Of a stretch of 60,665 nucleotides of DNA, positions 33,824 through 42,625 are shown in pieces; within the stretch, counting starts at the first letter, position 1, and every line of letters begins with the position of its first letter. Origin of the DNA: an uncultured Polaromonas sp. (GTDB taxonomy: Bacteria > Pseudomonadota > Gammaproteobacteria > Burkholderiales > Burkholderiaceae_C); contig CALMEI010000068.1 in assembly GCA_937863225.1 (NCBI GenBank), forward strand, positions 1 through 60,665. Direction: 5' to 3'. The position numbers and the translations under genes are program-made. Under the pieces are notes generated by a model that did not search any database, had not been told where the DNA came from, and saw only the letters and a program-made list of their open reading frames with translations.

Positions 33824-34615
33824 CTACGCCTTAAACCGCCGACGCGTCAGCGCCAACGCCAACCAAAAACCTAACACGGCATAGATGGCTAAAACGGCGA
33901 TGTGCAACCACGGGTTTGCAGGCCATTGGTCCATGAACAAGGGGCGCACCAGCTCAACGGCATTGGTCAATGGCAACCAATCTGAAATGTTTTTAACAAA
34001 CGCCGGCAGCTGATCTCGTGGGAAAAAGATGCCGCTTAAAAACATCATCGGTGTTAAAAACAAAGTGAAGTAGTAAGTGAAAAAATCATAGCCCTTGGCC
34101 AAGGCGTTGAATATCAACGCAATGCAACTGAAGGTAATGCCCACACCCAACAATATCGGCCATGCCAGTAGCAATTTGGGGCTGTGACTGATGCCCAGCG
34201 CCAGCATCACGCCCATGATGGCGGTGACGGTAAAGAGTGATTTGAAAGCCGCCCACAACATCTCGGCCAACAAGATGTTGTCCAAATTCACAGGGGCATT
34301 CATGATGCCATCCCAGGTTTTTTGCACGTGCATGCGTGAGAACGCAGAATACAAAGCCTCAAACGATGCTGCTTGCATGGCGCTCATGCAAATGCTGCCA
34401 CTGGCTAAAAACAAAATGTAGGGCACTTTGATACCGCCAGCTGTTGGTGCGACTTCGCCCACCAAAGCACCCATGCCATAGCCGAACGCAACCAACCACA
34501 TCAAGGGTTCGGCAATATTGCCCACCAAACTGGGAATCGCCAATTTGCGCCATACCAATAAATTGCGTAAAAACACAGGCCAAAATCGCATGCTGACTTG
34601 AGGAAATTGCCACAT
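33824..34615 (-). CDS. ABC-2 type transporter permease (NodJ-like)
   Basis: About 263 residues from the ATG giving MWQFPQVSMRFWPVF; an upstream GTG would add 13 residues unlike the family. Six membrane helices and the ABC-2/NodJ pattern: RNLLVWRKLAIPSLVGNIAEPL, FGYGMGALVG, FEALYSAFSRMHVQKTWDGI and FLSGIFFPRDQLP. It forms the membrane channel for the ATPase encoded 133 bp upstream in the same direction. Substrate: in rhizobia NodIJ exports lipo-oligosaccharide; in other proteobacteria the cargo is unknown. A GC-rich palindromic repeat lies between the two genes. Confidence 0.92.
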   Translation of the reverse strand: MWQFPQVSMRFWPVFLRNLLVWRKLAIPSLVGNIAEPLMWLVAFGYGMGALVGEVAPTAGGIKVPYILFLASGSICMSAMQAASFEALYSAFSRMHVQKTWDGIMNAPVNLDNILLAEMLWAAFKSLFTVTAIMGVMLALGISHSPKLLLAWPILLGVGITFSCIALIFNALAKGYDFFTYYFTLFLTPMMFLSGIFFPRDQLPAFVKNISDWLPLTNAVELVRPLFMDQWPANPWLHIAVLAIYAVLGFWLALALTRRRFKA

Positions 34616-34659
34616 GTCAATGCACCTTGCCCAATGTGAATAATCCAGTAACACCGTGG

Positions 34660-34745
34660 AACCAGCTTTGCTGGGCCACTGGTGTTGCCCCCTGCAAGGG
34701 GGAAAGCGTCCACACGCAGTGGGTAAGCCGGGGGGTGTTCAATCG
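34660..34745. repeat. GC-rich palindromic repeat between the ABC genes
   Basis: It contains the hairpin CCCCCT-GCA-AGGGGG and flanking CCAGCTTTGCTGG, unlike the surrounding base composition. I recognise this style of GC-rich palindrome from intergenic regions of Comamonadaceae; the recJ gene holds a related-looking one. The ends are uncertain. Confidence 0.6.
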
Positions 34746-34747
34746 TT

Positions 34748-35686
34748 TCATGCATCTTCCCTGATTTGTCTGCCAGTGAGTTTCAGGAATAAGTCTTCCA
34801 GATTGGCAGGTCTGTGCAAGGTGCGCAATTGCGGGTAAGCTTGCAGCGCCTCTAACATGGGCTTGGCATTTTGGGTGTAGAAGAATAAGGTTTCACCACT
34901 GATTTCTACCCGTTTGGCCAGTGCGGCGATGGGCGCATGTTGCAAAGCCAATGCGCCTGCGCCATACACTTCAATGACTTCTGGCTCTAAGTACTGGGCA
35001 ATCAAATCGCGCGGCTTGCCTTCGGCAATTTTCTTCCCATGGTCCAACACCAATAGACGCGAACACAGTCGCTCTGCTTCGTCCATGAAATGGGTGGTGA
35101 GCAAAATGGATTTACCCTGCTGCAAAAGCAACTGCAATCGCTCCCACATCAAGTGCCGCGCTTGGGGGTCAAGACCTGTAGTGGGCTCATCCAACAACAA
35201 TAATTTAGGGTCGTTCACCAAAGCGCGTGCCAAGCTCAAACGGCGCTTCATACCACCTGACAATTCACCTGGCTTGCTGTCAGCTTTACTGGCCAAAGAA
35301 GCAAATTCAAGCAATTGCGGAATGCGCGCCCGAATGTCGGCTGACCTCATCCCAAAATAGCGGCCATAAACCAACAAGTTTTCAGAACAAGTGAAATCAG
35401 GGTCTAAAGTATCGTTTTGGCTAACCACCCCCATTAAAGCTTTGATAGACAAAGCATCAAGCGGCATGGGCATATTGAAAGCAGTGATACTGCCTGCATC
35501 AGGCGCGGTGAGCCCTAAACACATGCGAATGGTGGTGGTTTTGCCCGCACCGTTGGGGCCAATTACCCCCAAGCATTCGCCTGGTGCAATGGCAAAAGAC
35601 AAGTCATCAACCACCGTGTTATGACCATAGCGCTTGACCAAGCCATTGGCAGAAAATAAAGAAGAAGTGTCCAGTCGTGGCTGCAT
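34748..35686 (-). CDS. ABC transporter ATPase (NodI-like)
   Basis: About 312 residues from the ATG giving MQPRLDTS; a TTG three codons earlier is less likely. Walker [17 protein letters not shown] signature [15 protein letters not shown], Walker [14 protein letters not shown] and the H-loop [13 protein letters not shown] are all present. It drives the ABC-2 permease encoded downstream. The C-terminal extension after residue 225 ([14 protein letters not shown]) matches the NodI/daunorubicin-exporter type. The gene is divergent from the CDF metal transporter. Confidence 0.94.
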   Translation of the reverse strand: MQPRLDTSSLFSANGLVKRYGHNTVVDDLSFAIAPGECLGVIGPNGAGKTTTIRMCLGLTAPDAGSITAFNMPMPLDALSIKALMGVVSQNDTLDPDFTCSENLLVYGRYFGMRSADIRARIPQLLEFASLASKADSKPGELSGGMKRRLSLARALVNDPKLLLLDEPTTGLDPQARHLMWERLQLLLQQGKSILLTTHFMDEAERLCSRLLVLDHGKKIAEGKPRDLIAQYLEPEVIEVYGAGALALQHAPIAALAKRVEISGETLFFYTQNAKPMLEALQAYPQLRTLHRPANLEDLFLKLTGRQIREDA

Positions 35687-35733
35687 GGGATTCAATTATG
35701 CCCGCTGTCTCATCCATCTGGCTGCGCACTGCT

Positions 35734-36735
35734 ATGATTGATAACAATATGGCACACAAAACTGATCAACCAGTCAACTCCAACCCAATCATTGACCCGG
35801 ACGATGCTGGGTTTACGGCAGAAGAACGGGCAGCAGCAGCATCGCGCAGCACCTGGGTCAGCGTTTGGGTGAATGTGTTTTTATCGGCGCTGCAAATAGC
35901 AGTGGGTATTGTGGCCAAATCGCAAGCGCTGATTGCAGATGGTGTACATACCTTGTCTGATTTGGTGGCAGATTTTGTTGTGCTGTTTGCAGGTCACCAT
36001 GCAAAAAAGGATGCAGACGAAGATCACCCCTACGGACATCAACGGTTTGAAACAGCTGCATCCCTGGTTTTGGGATTGTTGCTTTTAGGTGTGGGTGTTG
36101 GCATGTTGTGGTCAGCTTACGAAAAGTTATCTGCACCTGAGACGGTGCAAAAAGTGCATGTGCTTGCCCTATGGGTTGCAGCTGCAGCGTTGATAGCCAA
36201 AGAGTCTTTGTTTCGCTACATGCTGAAAGTAGCCAAACGCGTCAAGTCCAGCATGTTGGTTGCCAATGCATGGCATGCCAGATCTGATGCGGCGTCATCC
36301 TTGGTGGTGGGTTTGGGCATCATCGGCAATTTGGCGGGTTATCCCATTTTGGACCCCATTGCCGCTGCCATTGTGGGCTTTATGGTTTGCAAAATGGGAT
36401 GGGAATTCGCGTGGGATGCTTTGCATGATTTAATGGATCGCGCGGTGGATGAAATTGAAGTGACTGCCATTCGCAACACGCTGATGCAAACCCCTGGGGT
36501 TCACAGCGTGCACGACCTGCACACACGAAAAATGGGCGACATGATTGTGGTGGACGCGCACATTGAAGTAGATGCCGACATCACAGTTGAAGCCGGACAC
36601 GACATAGCGGTGTTGGCCCAAAAGCAAGTCTTGCAAAACCATCGCGTCATCAAAATGATGACTCACATTGATCCATGGCGACGACCTGATTTAGATCACC
36701 AACTGAATACCCAAGAAGTCTCGCAAGCGAATTAA
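35734..36735 (+). CDS. Cation diffusion facilitator family transporter
   Basis: About 333 residues from the chosen ATG; the start is uncertain because other ATGs lie 36 bp upstream and 15 bp downstream and none has a clear ribosome site. Six membrane helices and both metal-site patterns of CDF proteins: DGVHTLSDLVADF in helix II and HARSDAASSLVV in helix V. A C-terminal cytoplasmic dimerisation domain follows (GVHSVHDLHTRKMGDMIVVDAHIEVD). Expected role: export of zinc, iron or another divalent cation in exchange for protons. Its stop overlaps by 4 bp the stop of the convergent DUF3108 gene. Confidence 0.92.
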   Translation: MIDNNMAHKTDQPVNSNPIIDPDDAGFTAEERAAAASRSTWVSVWVNVFLSALQIAVGIVAKSQALIADGVHTLSDLVADFVVLFAGHHAKKDADEDHPYGHQRFETAASLVLGLLLLGVGVGMLWSAYEKLSAPETVQKVHVLALWVAAAALIAKESLFRYMLKVAKRVKSSMLVANAWHARSDAASSLVVGLGIIGNLAGYPILDPIAAAIVGFMVCKMGWEFAWDALHDLMDRAVDEIEVTAIRNTLMQTPGVHSVHDLHTRKMGDMIVVDAHIEVDADITVEAGHDIAVLAQKQVLQNHRVIKMMTHIDPWRRPDLDHQLNTQEVSQAN

Positions 36736-37820
36736 GGAAACACCAACATTTTTCGATCGCTTTTTAAAATGGCATCGACAAAATCACCATTGGTTTCGGT
36801 GAATCTGAACCGCACTGGCGCATAGTTCTGCTCCGTTGCGAACCACAGCTCCACTTTTTGATCGAATTCACGACGTGGGTTGCGCGTGACCTTGCGTGCG
36901 ATGCTTTTTTCTAGTCCTATCGTCAATGTCTCTGAATTTTCTATCGCGATGATCCATGGTTCTGCCAATTTATCACTGGCAACTTGCACGTTGACCGTAG
37001 AACCAGTGCCGTAACGCATTGGGTCTGCCGCCAACATGCCAGCCAACTGCATGATGATGCTCAATCTGTCTTGTGCACCACTCAACAAGATCGCATCGGG
37101 CGTGTTTGAACTGAATGTGATCTTCCCCAATTCATGATTAAAGTGAGCTGCCACTTCACTCTTTCGATAGCGTTTGTCAGAAAAGCGAACGGGTTGCAAG
37201 CCCGTGGTGTTGGTGATGCCTTGACTTTTTTGTTCAAAGATATCCATACCAAAATAGCTGGCCACCAAACTCAGGTTGTAAATAACCCCATCGTGCTGCC
37301 AATTAAGTTCAGCTTGGCCATAATTGGAATTGCCATTTCGGGTGAAAGTAACGTCATAAATTTGTTTCGCTGTTTGTGGGGTGTTGAACATGGTTGCTGT
37401 TGCAGTGGTAATTGCCGCAGTCTCGTTCTGTATGGACGAATTGTCTGGCTGTTTATTGGCAACATTTAGGCCAATTTCACTAGCGACTGCTACTGGACTC
37501 TTAGATTCATCACTCAAAGGCATCTCAGGTTTGGACTCAATTTTTGAATCTACAGTCTGAGTTGCAGGTTTTTGAACAGGCGGTTTTGAACGGATTTTAG
37601 GTGGCGTCAGCTGCGCAGGAATTGCTTCAATTTGAAGCGCAGGTTCAATCATTCGCGTGATCAACGCCGTGCTTGGCACAGTACTTGGATTTGCATTAAC
37701 TTTGAAAAAACCGCCTATCACGGCTTGAATTGCTGTTAAATGTGCCAGCAAAACGAATACAAAAACGGAGGCAATCAATCCCAGTCCGTAAGTGGTGTGT
37801 TTTTGATTCAATCTCAGCAT
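36732..37820 (-). CDS. DUF3108 envelope protein
   Basis: About 362 residues from the ATG giving MLRLNQKHT; an upstream TTG is unlikely. One N-terminal membrane helix (GLIASVFVFVLLAHLTAIQAVIGGF) is followed by a Pro/Lys-rich linker (about 60-110) and a C-terminal DUF3108 domain (YDVTFTRNGNSNYGQAELNW; GLEKSIARKVTRNPRREFDQKVELWFA). The layout, a membrane anchor plus linker, resembles a TonB-like periplasm-spanning protein. Proteins of this family are common single genes in Burkholderiales; function unknown. Confidence 0.83.
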   Translation of the reverse strand: MLRLNQKHTTYGLGLIASVFVFVLLAHLTAIQAVIGGFFKVNANPSTVPSTALITRMIEPALQIEAIPAQLTPPKIRSKPPVQKPATQTVDSKIESKPEMPLSDESKSPVAVASEIGLNVANKQPDNSSIQNETAAITTATATMFNTPQTAKQIYDVTFTRNGNSNYGQAELNWQHDGVIYNLSLVASYFGMDIFEQKSQGITNTTGLQPVRFSDKRYRKSEVAAHFNHELGKITFSSNTPDAILLSGAQDRLSIIMQLAGMLAADPMRYGTGSTVNVQVASDKLAEPWIIAIENSETLTIGLEKSIARKVTRNPRREFDQKVELWFATEQNYAPVRFRFTETNGDFVDAILKSDRKMLVFP

Positions 37821-37886
37821 GCCTATAGGATAAAGCAAGCGGGCTTAGAATCAATAAAACGTTACAAATTCTGAGACAATGAAATC

Positions 37887-38927
37887 ATGAAACTCGCAAC
37901 ATACAAAGATGGTTCCAGAGACGGCCAATTGGTCGTTGTATCAAAGGACTTAAGTCAAGCGCACTATGCCACGGGCATTGCACAACGCATGCAACAAGTG
38001 TTGGATGATTGGAACTTCATCAGTCCGCAATTGCAAGACTTGTACGACACGCTCAATAGCGGTCATGGCAGTCGTTTAAGACATGCATTTCCATTCGATC
38101 CGACTCAATGCATGGCACCATTACCACGTGCCTATCAGTGGGCTGATGGCTCAGCTTATCTCAACCACGTTGAATTGGTGCGCAAAGCACGCAACGCTGA
38201 AGTGCCTGCTTCGTTTTACACCGATCCCTTGATGTACCAAGGGGGCAGTGACGATTTCATTGGACCGTGCGACCCAGTTGTGTGCGTATCTGAAGCACAT
38301 GGCATTGATTTTGAGGCTGAAATTGCCGTCATAACTGGCGATGTGACCATGGGCAGCACGCCCGAACAAGCTTTGGAAGGCATTCGTTTACTGATGCTGG
38401 TTAACGATGTGAGTCTGCGCAATTTAATCCCAGATGAGTTGGCCAAAGGGTTTGGATTTTTTCAAAGCAAACCAGCGACTGCATTCAGTCCCGTGGCTGT
38501 CACACCGGACGAGTGTGGTGATGCATGGGACAAAGGCCGTTTGCATTTGCCGCTGCAAGTGTCATGGAACAAACGCAAAGTGGGCATGTGTGATGCTGGA
38601 CCAGAGATGACTTTTCACTTCGGCCAGTTGATTTCGCACATCTGCAAAACCCGCAACGTGCGTGCCGGCAGCATAGTGGGATCAGGCACGGTCAGCAACA
38701 AAGGCGTGGATTCGCCAGTTGATTCGAATGGCAAGATCCACACCGATTGGCCCAAAGGCTACAGTTGCATCGCTGAAAAACGCTGCATAGAAACCATTCA
38801 AGACGGCAAAACCAGTACTGAATTTATGAAATTTGGGGACACCATCCGGATTGAAATGAAAGGCAAAGATGGCACATCAATCTTTGGCGCGATTGACCAA
38901 TCCATAGCGCAACAAATCAAGGCATAG
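37887..38927 (+). CDS. Fumarylacetoacetate hydrolase family protein
   Basis: A 346-residue FAH-superfamily enzyme. The metal site is suggested by DFEAEIAVITGDV (two acidic ligands) and LVNDVSLRNLIPDE; KGFGFFQSKPATAFSPVAVTP matches the FAA hydrolase substrate loop, and VGSGTVSNKGVDSP is a late conserved block. Members cleave C-C bonds in acylpyruvates or fumarylacetoacetate. The N-terminal 100 residues form the usual FAH N-domain. No homogentisate dioxygenase is nearby, so involvement in tyrosine breakdown is unproven. Good ATG start after a short divergent promoter region. Confidence 0.92.
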   Translation: MKLATYKDGSRDGQLVVVSKDLSQAHYATGIAQRMQQVLDDWNFISPQLQDLYDTLNSGHGSRLRHAFPFDPTQCMAPLPRAYQWADGSAYLNHVELVRKARNAEVPASFYTDPLMYQGGSDDFIGPCDPVVCVSEAHGIDFEAEIAVITGDVTMGSTPEQALEGIRLLMLVNDVSLRNLIPDELAKGFGFFQSKPATAFSPVAVTPDECGDAWDKGRLHLPLQVSWNKRKVGMCDAGPEMTFHFGQLISHICKTRNVRAGSIVGSGTVSNKGVDSPVDSNGKIHTDWPKGYSCIAEKRCIETIQDGKTSTEFMKFGDTIRIEMKGKDGTSIFGAIDQSIAQQIKA

Positions 38928-38957
38928 GACAAATCCTAGCTTCTGATATTCAATTTG

Positions 38958-39578
38958 CTATAACCTGGCTAAATCTTGTGCCACGGCTTTGAAACCGCGC
39001 AGCAACATTTCAACCGAGACAGCCACCAATATCAGACCCATCAAGCGCTCGACAGCAATGACCACGCGCTCACCCAGCCAACGCTGAATGCGTTCAGCCA
39101 TAACCAGAACCACGGCACAAACCAGCATTGTGACAGTCAAAGCCGCAATCCATTCCAGCTTGCGTTCGGGTGCTTGGCTCACCAGCAGCATCACCGTTGC
39201 CAGCGCTGAAGGGCCAGCTAAGGCGGGAATAGCCAAAGGCACAATCAACGGCTCAGCCAATAATTCGTCAGCAACTGGCGCGCCATCTGGTCTGAATTCC
39301 ACCGGTGGGAAAATCATTCTCAGTGCAATTAAAAACAATATGACACCCCCAGCAATTTGCAGGGACACATCGCTCAAGTTCATGGTTGTTAAGAAACTTT
39401 TGCCGACAAACATGAACAATAACAACAGCAAAAACGCAATCACCACCTCACGCACAATAACCAATGTGCGTCGATGTGGTGCCACATGACGCAAGGTTTT
39501 GACAAAAATTGGAATATTGCCCACTGGGTCGGTAATCAAAATCAACAAAATCGTGGCTGATAAAAATGTGTAATTCAT
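38958..39578 (-). CDS. MarC family integral membrane protein
   Basis: A 206-residue inner-membrane protein with about six helices. Typical MarC blocks: LLILITDPVGNIPIFVKTL at the start, LQIAGGVILFLIALRMIFP in the middle and PLAIPALAGPSALATVML. The family was once linked to antibiotic resistance, but its function is unknown. It stands alone between the FAH-family gene (convergent) and phaM (divergent). Confidence 0.92.
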   Translation of the reverse strand: MNYTFLSATILLILITDPVGNIPIFVKTLRHVAPHRRTLVIVREVVIAFLLLLLFMFVGKSFLTTMNLSDVSLQIAGGVILFLIALRMIFPPVEFRPDGAPVADELLAEPLIVPLAIPALAGPSALATVMLLVSQAPERKLEWIAALTVTMLVCAVVLVMAERIQRWLGERVVIAVERLMGLILVAVSVEMLLRGFKAVAQDLARL

Positions 39579-39734
39579 GCTTGTATTATCAATAAGAAAC
39601 CACCCTGGTTAAATTCTCGCTTGTAACAAGCAATACTGGACAATCGGTAGGCTTATCAAGTAAGCTCTGTGCGTCAACATATTGAGCATGTACCGTCATG
39701 TGAATCTAATTAACCCAAACAAAGAGGTGTACCA

Positions 39735-40397
39735 ATGAGCGCAGACCACAACACAAATGATGCAACTGGATTTGGGAAATTTGTTCCGGGTTTTGATTTT
39801 TTGCAAAGCCTCGCAAAACAAGCCGCAAGCGGTGCTGCACAGAGCATTCCACAACTGCCAAACTTAGGAAACTGGGTAGCGCCAACATTGAATGTAGAAG
39901 AACTAGAAAAAAGGATTGAAGAGCTCAAAACCGTGCAGTTTTGGTTGGACCAAAATGCACATGCCTTGAAGGCCACCATACAAGCATTGGAAGTGCAAAA
40001 AATGACCTTGGCGACACTCAAGGGTATGAATTTCAGCATTGGGGATGTTGCCAATGCTTTGAAACTTAAAGCGACTGATACCGTGATGGAGAGTGTACAA
40101 AAAGCGTCGGACAAAACGGCAGATGTCACGGGTGGTTTGGTGGATCCAATGCAATGGTGGGGTTCTTTGACACAGCAGTTTGGGCAAATCGCGGCGACCG
40201 CCATGAATGATGTGGCTAAAAAAACCGCCATCGATTTAACCAAGTCGACCGCCAAATCTGTTGCGAAATCTGTTGCCAAAGGTGCCATCAGTACCGCTGC
40301 TGGCACGGCCAAATCGGTTGGTAAACGCATGACCGCACGCACAAAATCAAGTAAAGCAAGCACATCAAGCATAAGGAAAACCAGTCCGCGCCAGTAA
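39735..40397 (+). CDS. phaM: PHB granule-associated protein PhaM
   Basis: A 220-residue protein that in Ralstonia activates PHB synthase and tethers PHB granules to the nucleoid. The core is the conserved NVEELEKRIEELKTVQFW and the helix with EVQKMTLATLKGMN. The C-terminal part (about 155-220) is a Lys/Ala/Ser/Thr-rich repetitive tail (KSTAKSVAKSVAK), like the histone H1-like DNA-binding tail of PhaM. The ribosome site is GAGGTG. Its presence implies that the organism makes polyhydroxybutyrate, although no pha synthase gene is in this window. Confidence 0.9.
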   Translation: MSADHNTNDATGFGKFVPGFDFLQSLAKQAASGAAQSIPQLPNLGNWVAPTLNVEELEKRIEELKTVQFWLDQNAHALKATIQALEVQKMTLATLKGMNFSIGDVANALKLKATDTVMESVQKASDKTADVTGGLVDPMQWWGSLTQQFGQIAATAMNDVAKKTAIDLTKSTAKSVAKSVAKGAISTAAGTAKSVGKRMTARTKSSKASTSSIRKTSPRQ

Positions 40398-40423
40398 TTT
40401 CAGCTAAATATTTATATATTTTC

Positions 40424-40473
40424 AGGCTGTAGCCAGCGTATTTATTGCCTACTTAGCTATCAAATGCATAGCA
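40424..40473 (+). repeat. Dispersed 50-bp repeat, copy 8 (intergenic)
   Basis: Forward copy near consensus (GGCTGTAGCCAGCGTATTTA, TTGCCTACTTA, GCTATCAAATGCATAGCA), about 27 bp past the phaM stop and between convergent genes. Confidence 0.93.
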
Positions 40474-40510
40474 TTTAATCATTGTATCGCAGTTTGAGTG
40501 TTGCTATCGC

Positions 40511-41704
<1,194 letters not shown>

Positions 41705-41784
41705 CTATAGAACATGTGGGTTTAATCATGTGCCTGACAAGTGCGTCGGTCGACACCAGCAATTAAACGGATGGCTCAAGAATG

Positions 41785-41860
41785 TGGTGGCCTGGACTGG
41801 AATCGAACCAGTGACACGCGGATTTTCAATCCGCTGCTCTACCAACTGAGCTACCGGGCC
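41785..41860 (-). tRNA. tRNA-Phe (GAA)
   Basis: Cloverleaf with anticodon GAA in loop TTGAAAA, T-arm ACTGG-TTCGATT-CCAGT and encoded CCA. The acceptor stem is GGCCCGG / CCAGGCC, which leaves one C-A mismatch at pair 5-68; a base change or sequence error is possible. Confidence 0.96.
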
Positions 41861-41901
41861 TGAGCCTAAGATTATAGCAGTCTTGAATCGTGAATTTCGA
41901 A

Positions 41902-42567
41902 TCACATGCGTTTATTGCGCGAGATTTCGACACCCAACTGCTTGAGCTTGCGATAAAGATGTGTGCGCTCTAATCCTGTCTTTTCAGCAATACGGGTCAT
42001 AGAACCACCCTCTTTGTTCAAATGAAATTCAAAGTAAGCTTTTTCAAATTCATCCCGAACATCGCGCAAAGGTTTGTCTAAGTTGAAACTCTGAACCGAT
42101 ATGACGCTGCTATCAATGGAACGAGGCAAACCTTGTCCACCCGTCATGGCAGACTCAATGGTGACCTCTGGTTCTGCATGGCGAACAATATTTTTAGTCA
42201 AACCAGATTTACTCAAACCTTGCTCAACAGCCTTGAGCAGTTTTTGCAAAGTAATTGGTTTTTCTAGAAATGCTTGGGCGCCAATTTTGGTAGCCTCAAC
42301 CGCTGTTTCTACAGTGGCATGCCCACTCATCATGATCACTGGCATGGTCAATTGACCAGCACCCACCCATTCTTTGAGTAACGAGACACCATCCATATCT
42401 GGCATCCAGATATCAAGGAGTACCAAATCTGGACAGCTGAGATTTCTAGCCATACGGGCTTGGCTGGCATTTTCAGCCAACTCCACCGAATGCCCTTCAT
42501 CATTCAATATCTCAGAAAGCAAGTCTCGAATTCCAAGCTCGTCGTCAACCACCAGTATATTTGCCAT
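41902..42567 (-). CDS. NtrX-like response regulator without AAA+ domain
   Basis: A 221-residue regulator. The receiver domain spans 1-120 (ILVVDDE, phospho-acceptor Asp in LVLLDIWMPD, conserved Lys in LEKPI). A linker leads directly to a Fis-type helix-turn-helix (MTRIAEKTGLERTHLYRKLKQLG). The sigma-54 AAA+ domain of classical NtrX is absent, which is the usual betaproteobacterial form, so it should not activate sigma-54 promoters directly. It lies 58 bp downstream of the NtrY-like kinase gene and forms a two-component pair with it, probably for nitrogen or redox-related control. Confidence 0.9.
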   Translation of the reverse strand: MANILVVDDELGIRDLLSEILNDEGHSVELAENASQARMARNLSCPDLVLLDIWMPDMDGVSLLKEWVGAGQLTMPVIMMSGHATVETAVEATKIGAQAFLEKPITLQKLLKAVEQGLSKSGLTKNIVRHAEPEVTIESAMTGGQGLPRSIDSSVISVQSFNLDKPLRDVRDEFEKAYFEFHLNKEGGSMTRIAEKTGLERTHLYRKLKQLGVEISRNKRM

Positions 42568-42625
42568 TATTGTCTGTGTCTAAAATAAAAAAATGTGTAG
42601 TGAAATCAGGTCTGTGTTTTTTATT

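Noticed and set aside
41902-42567. A truncated NtrX
   Set aside because: Lack of the AAA+ domain is normal for the betaproteobacterial NtrX-like regulators next to NtrY, and the receiver and Fis-type domains are complete.
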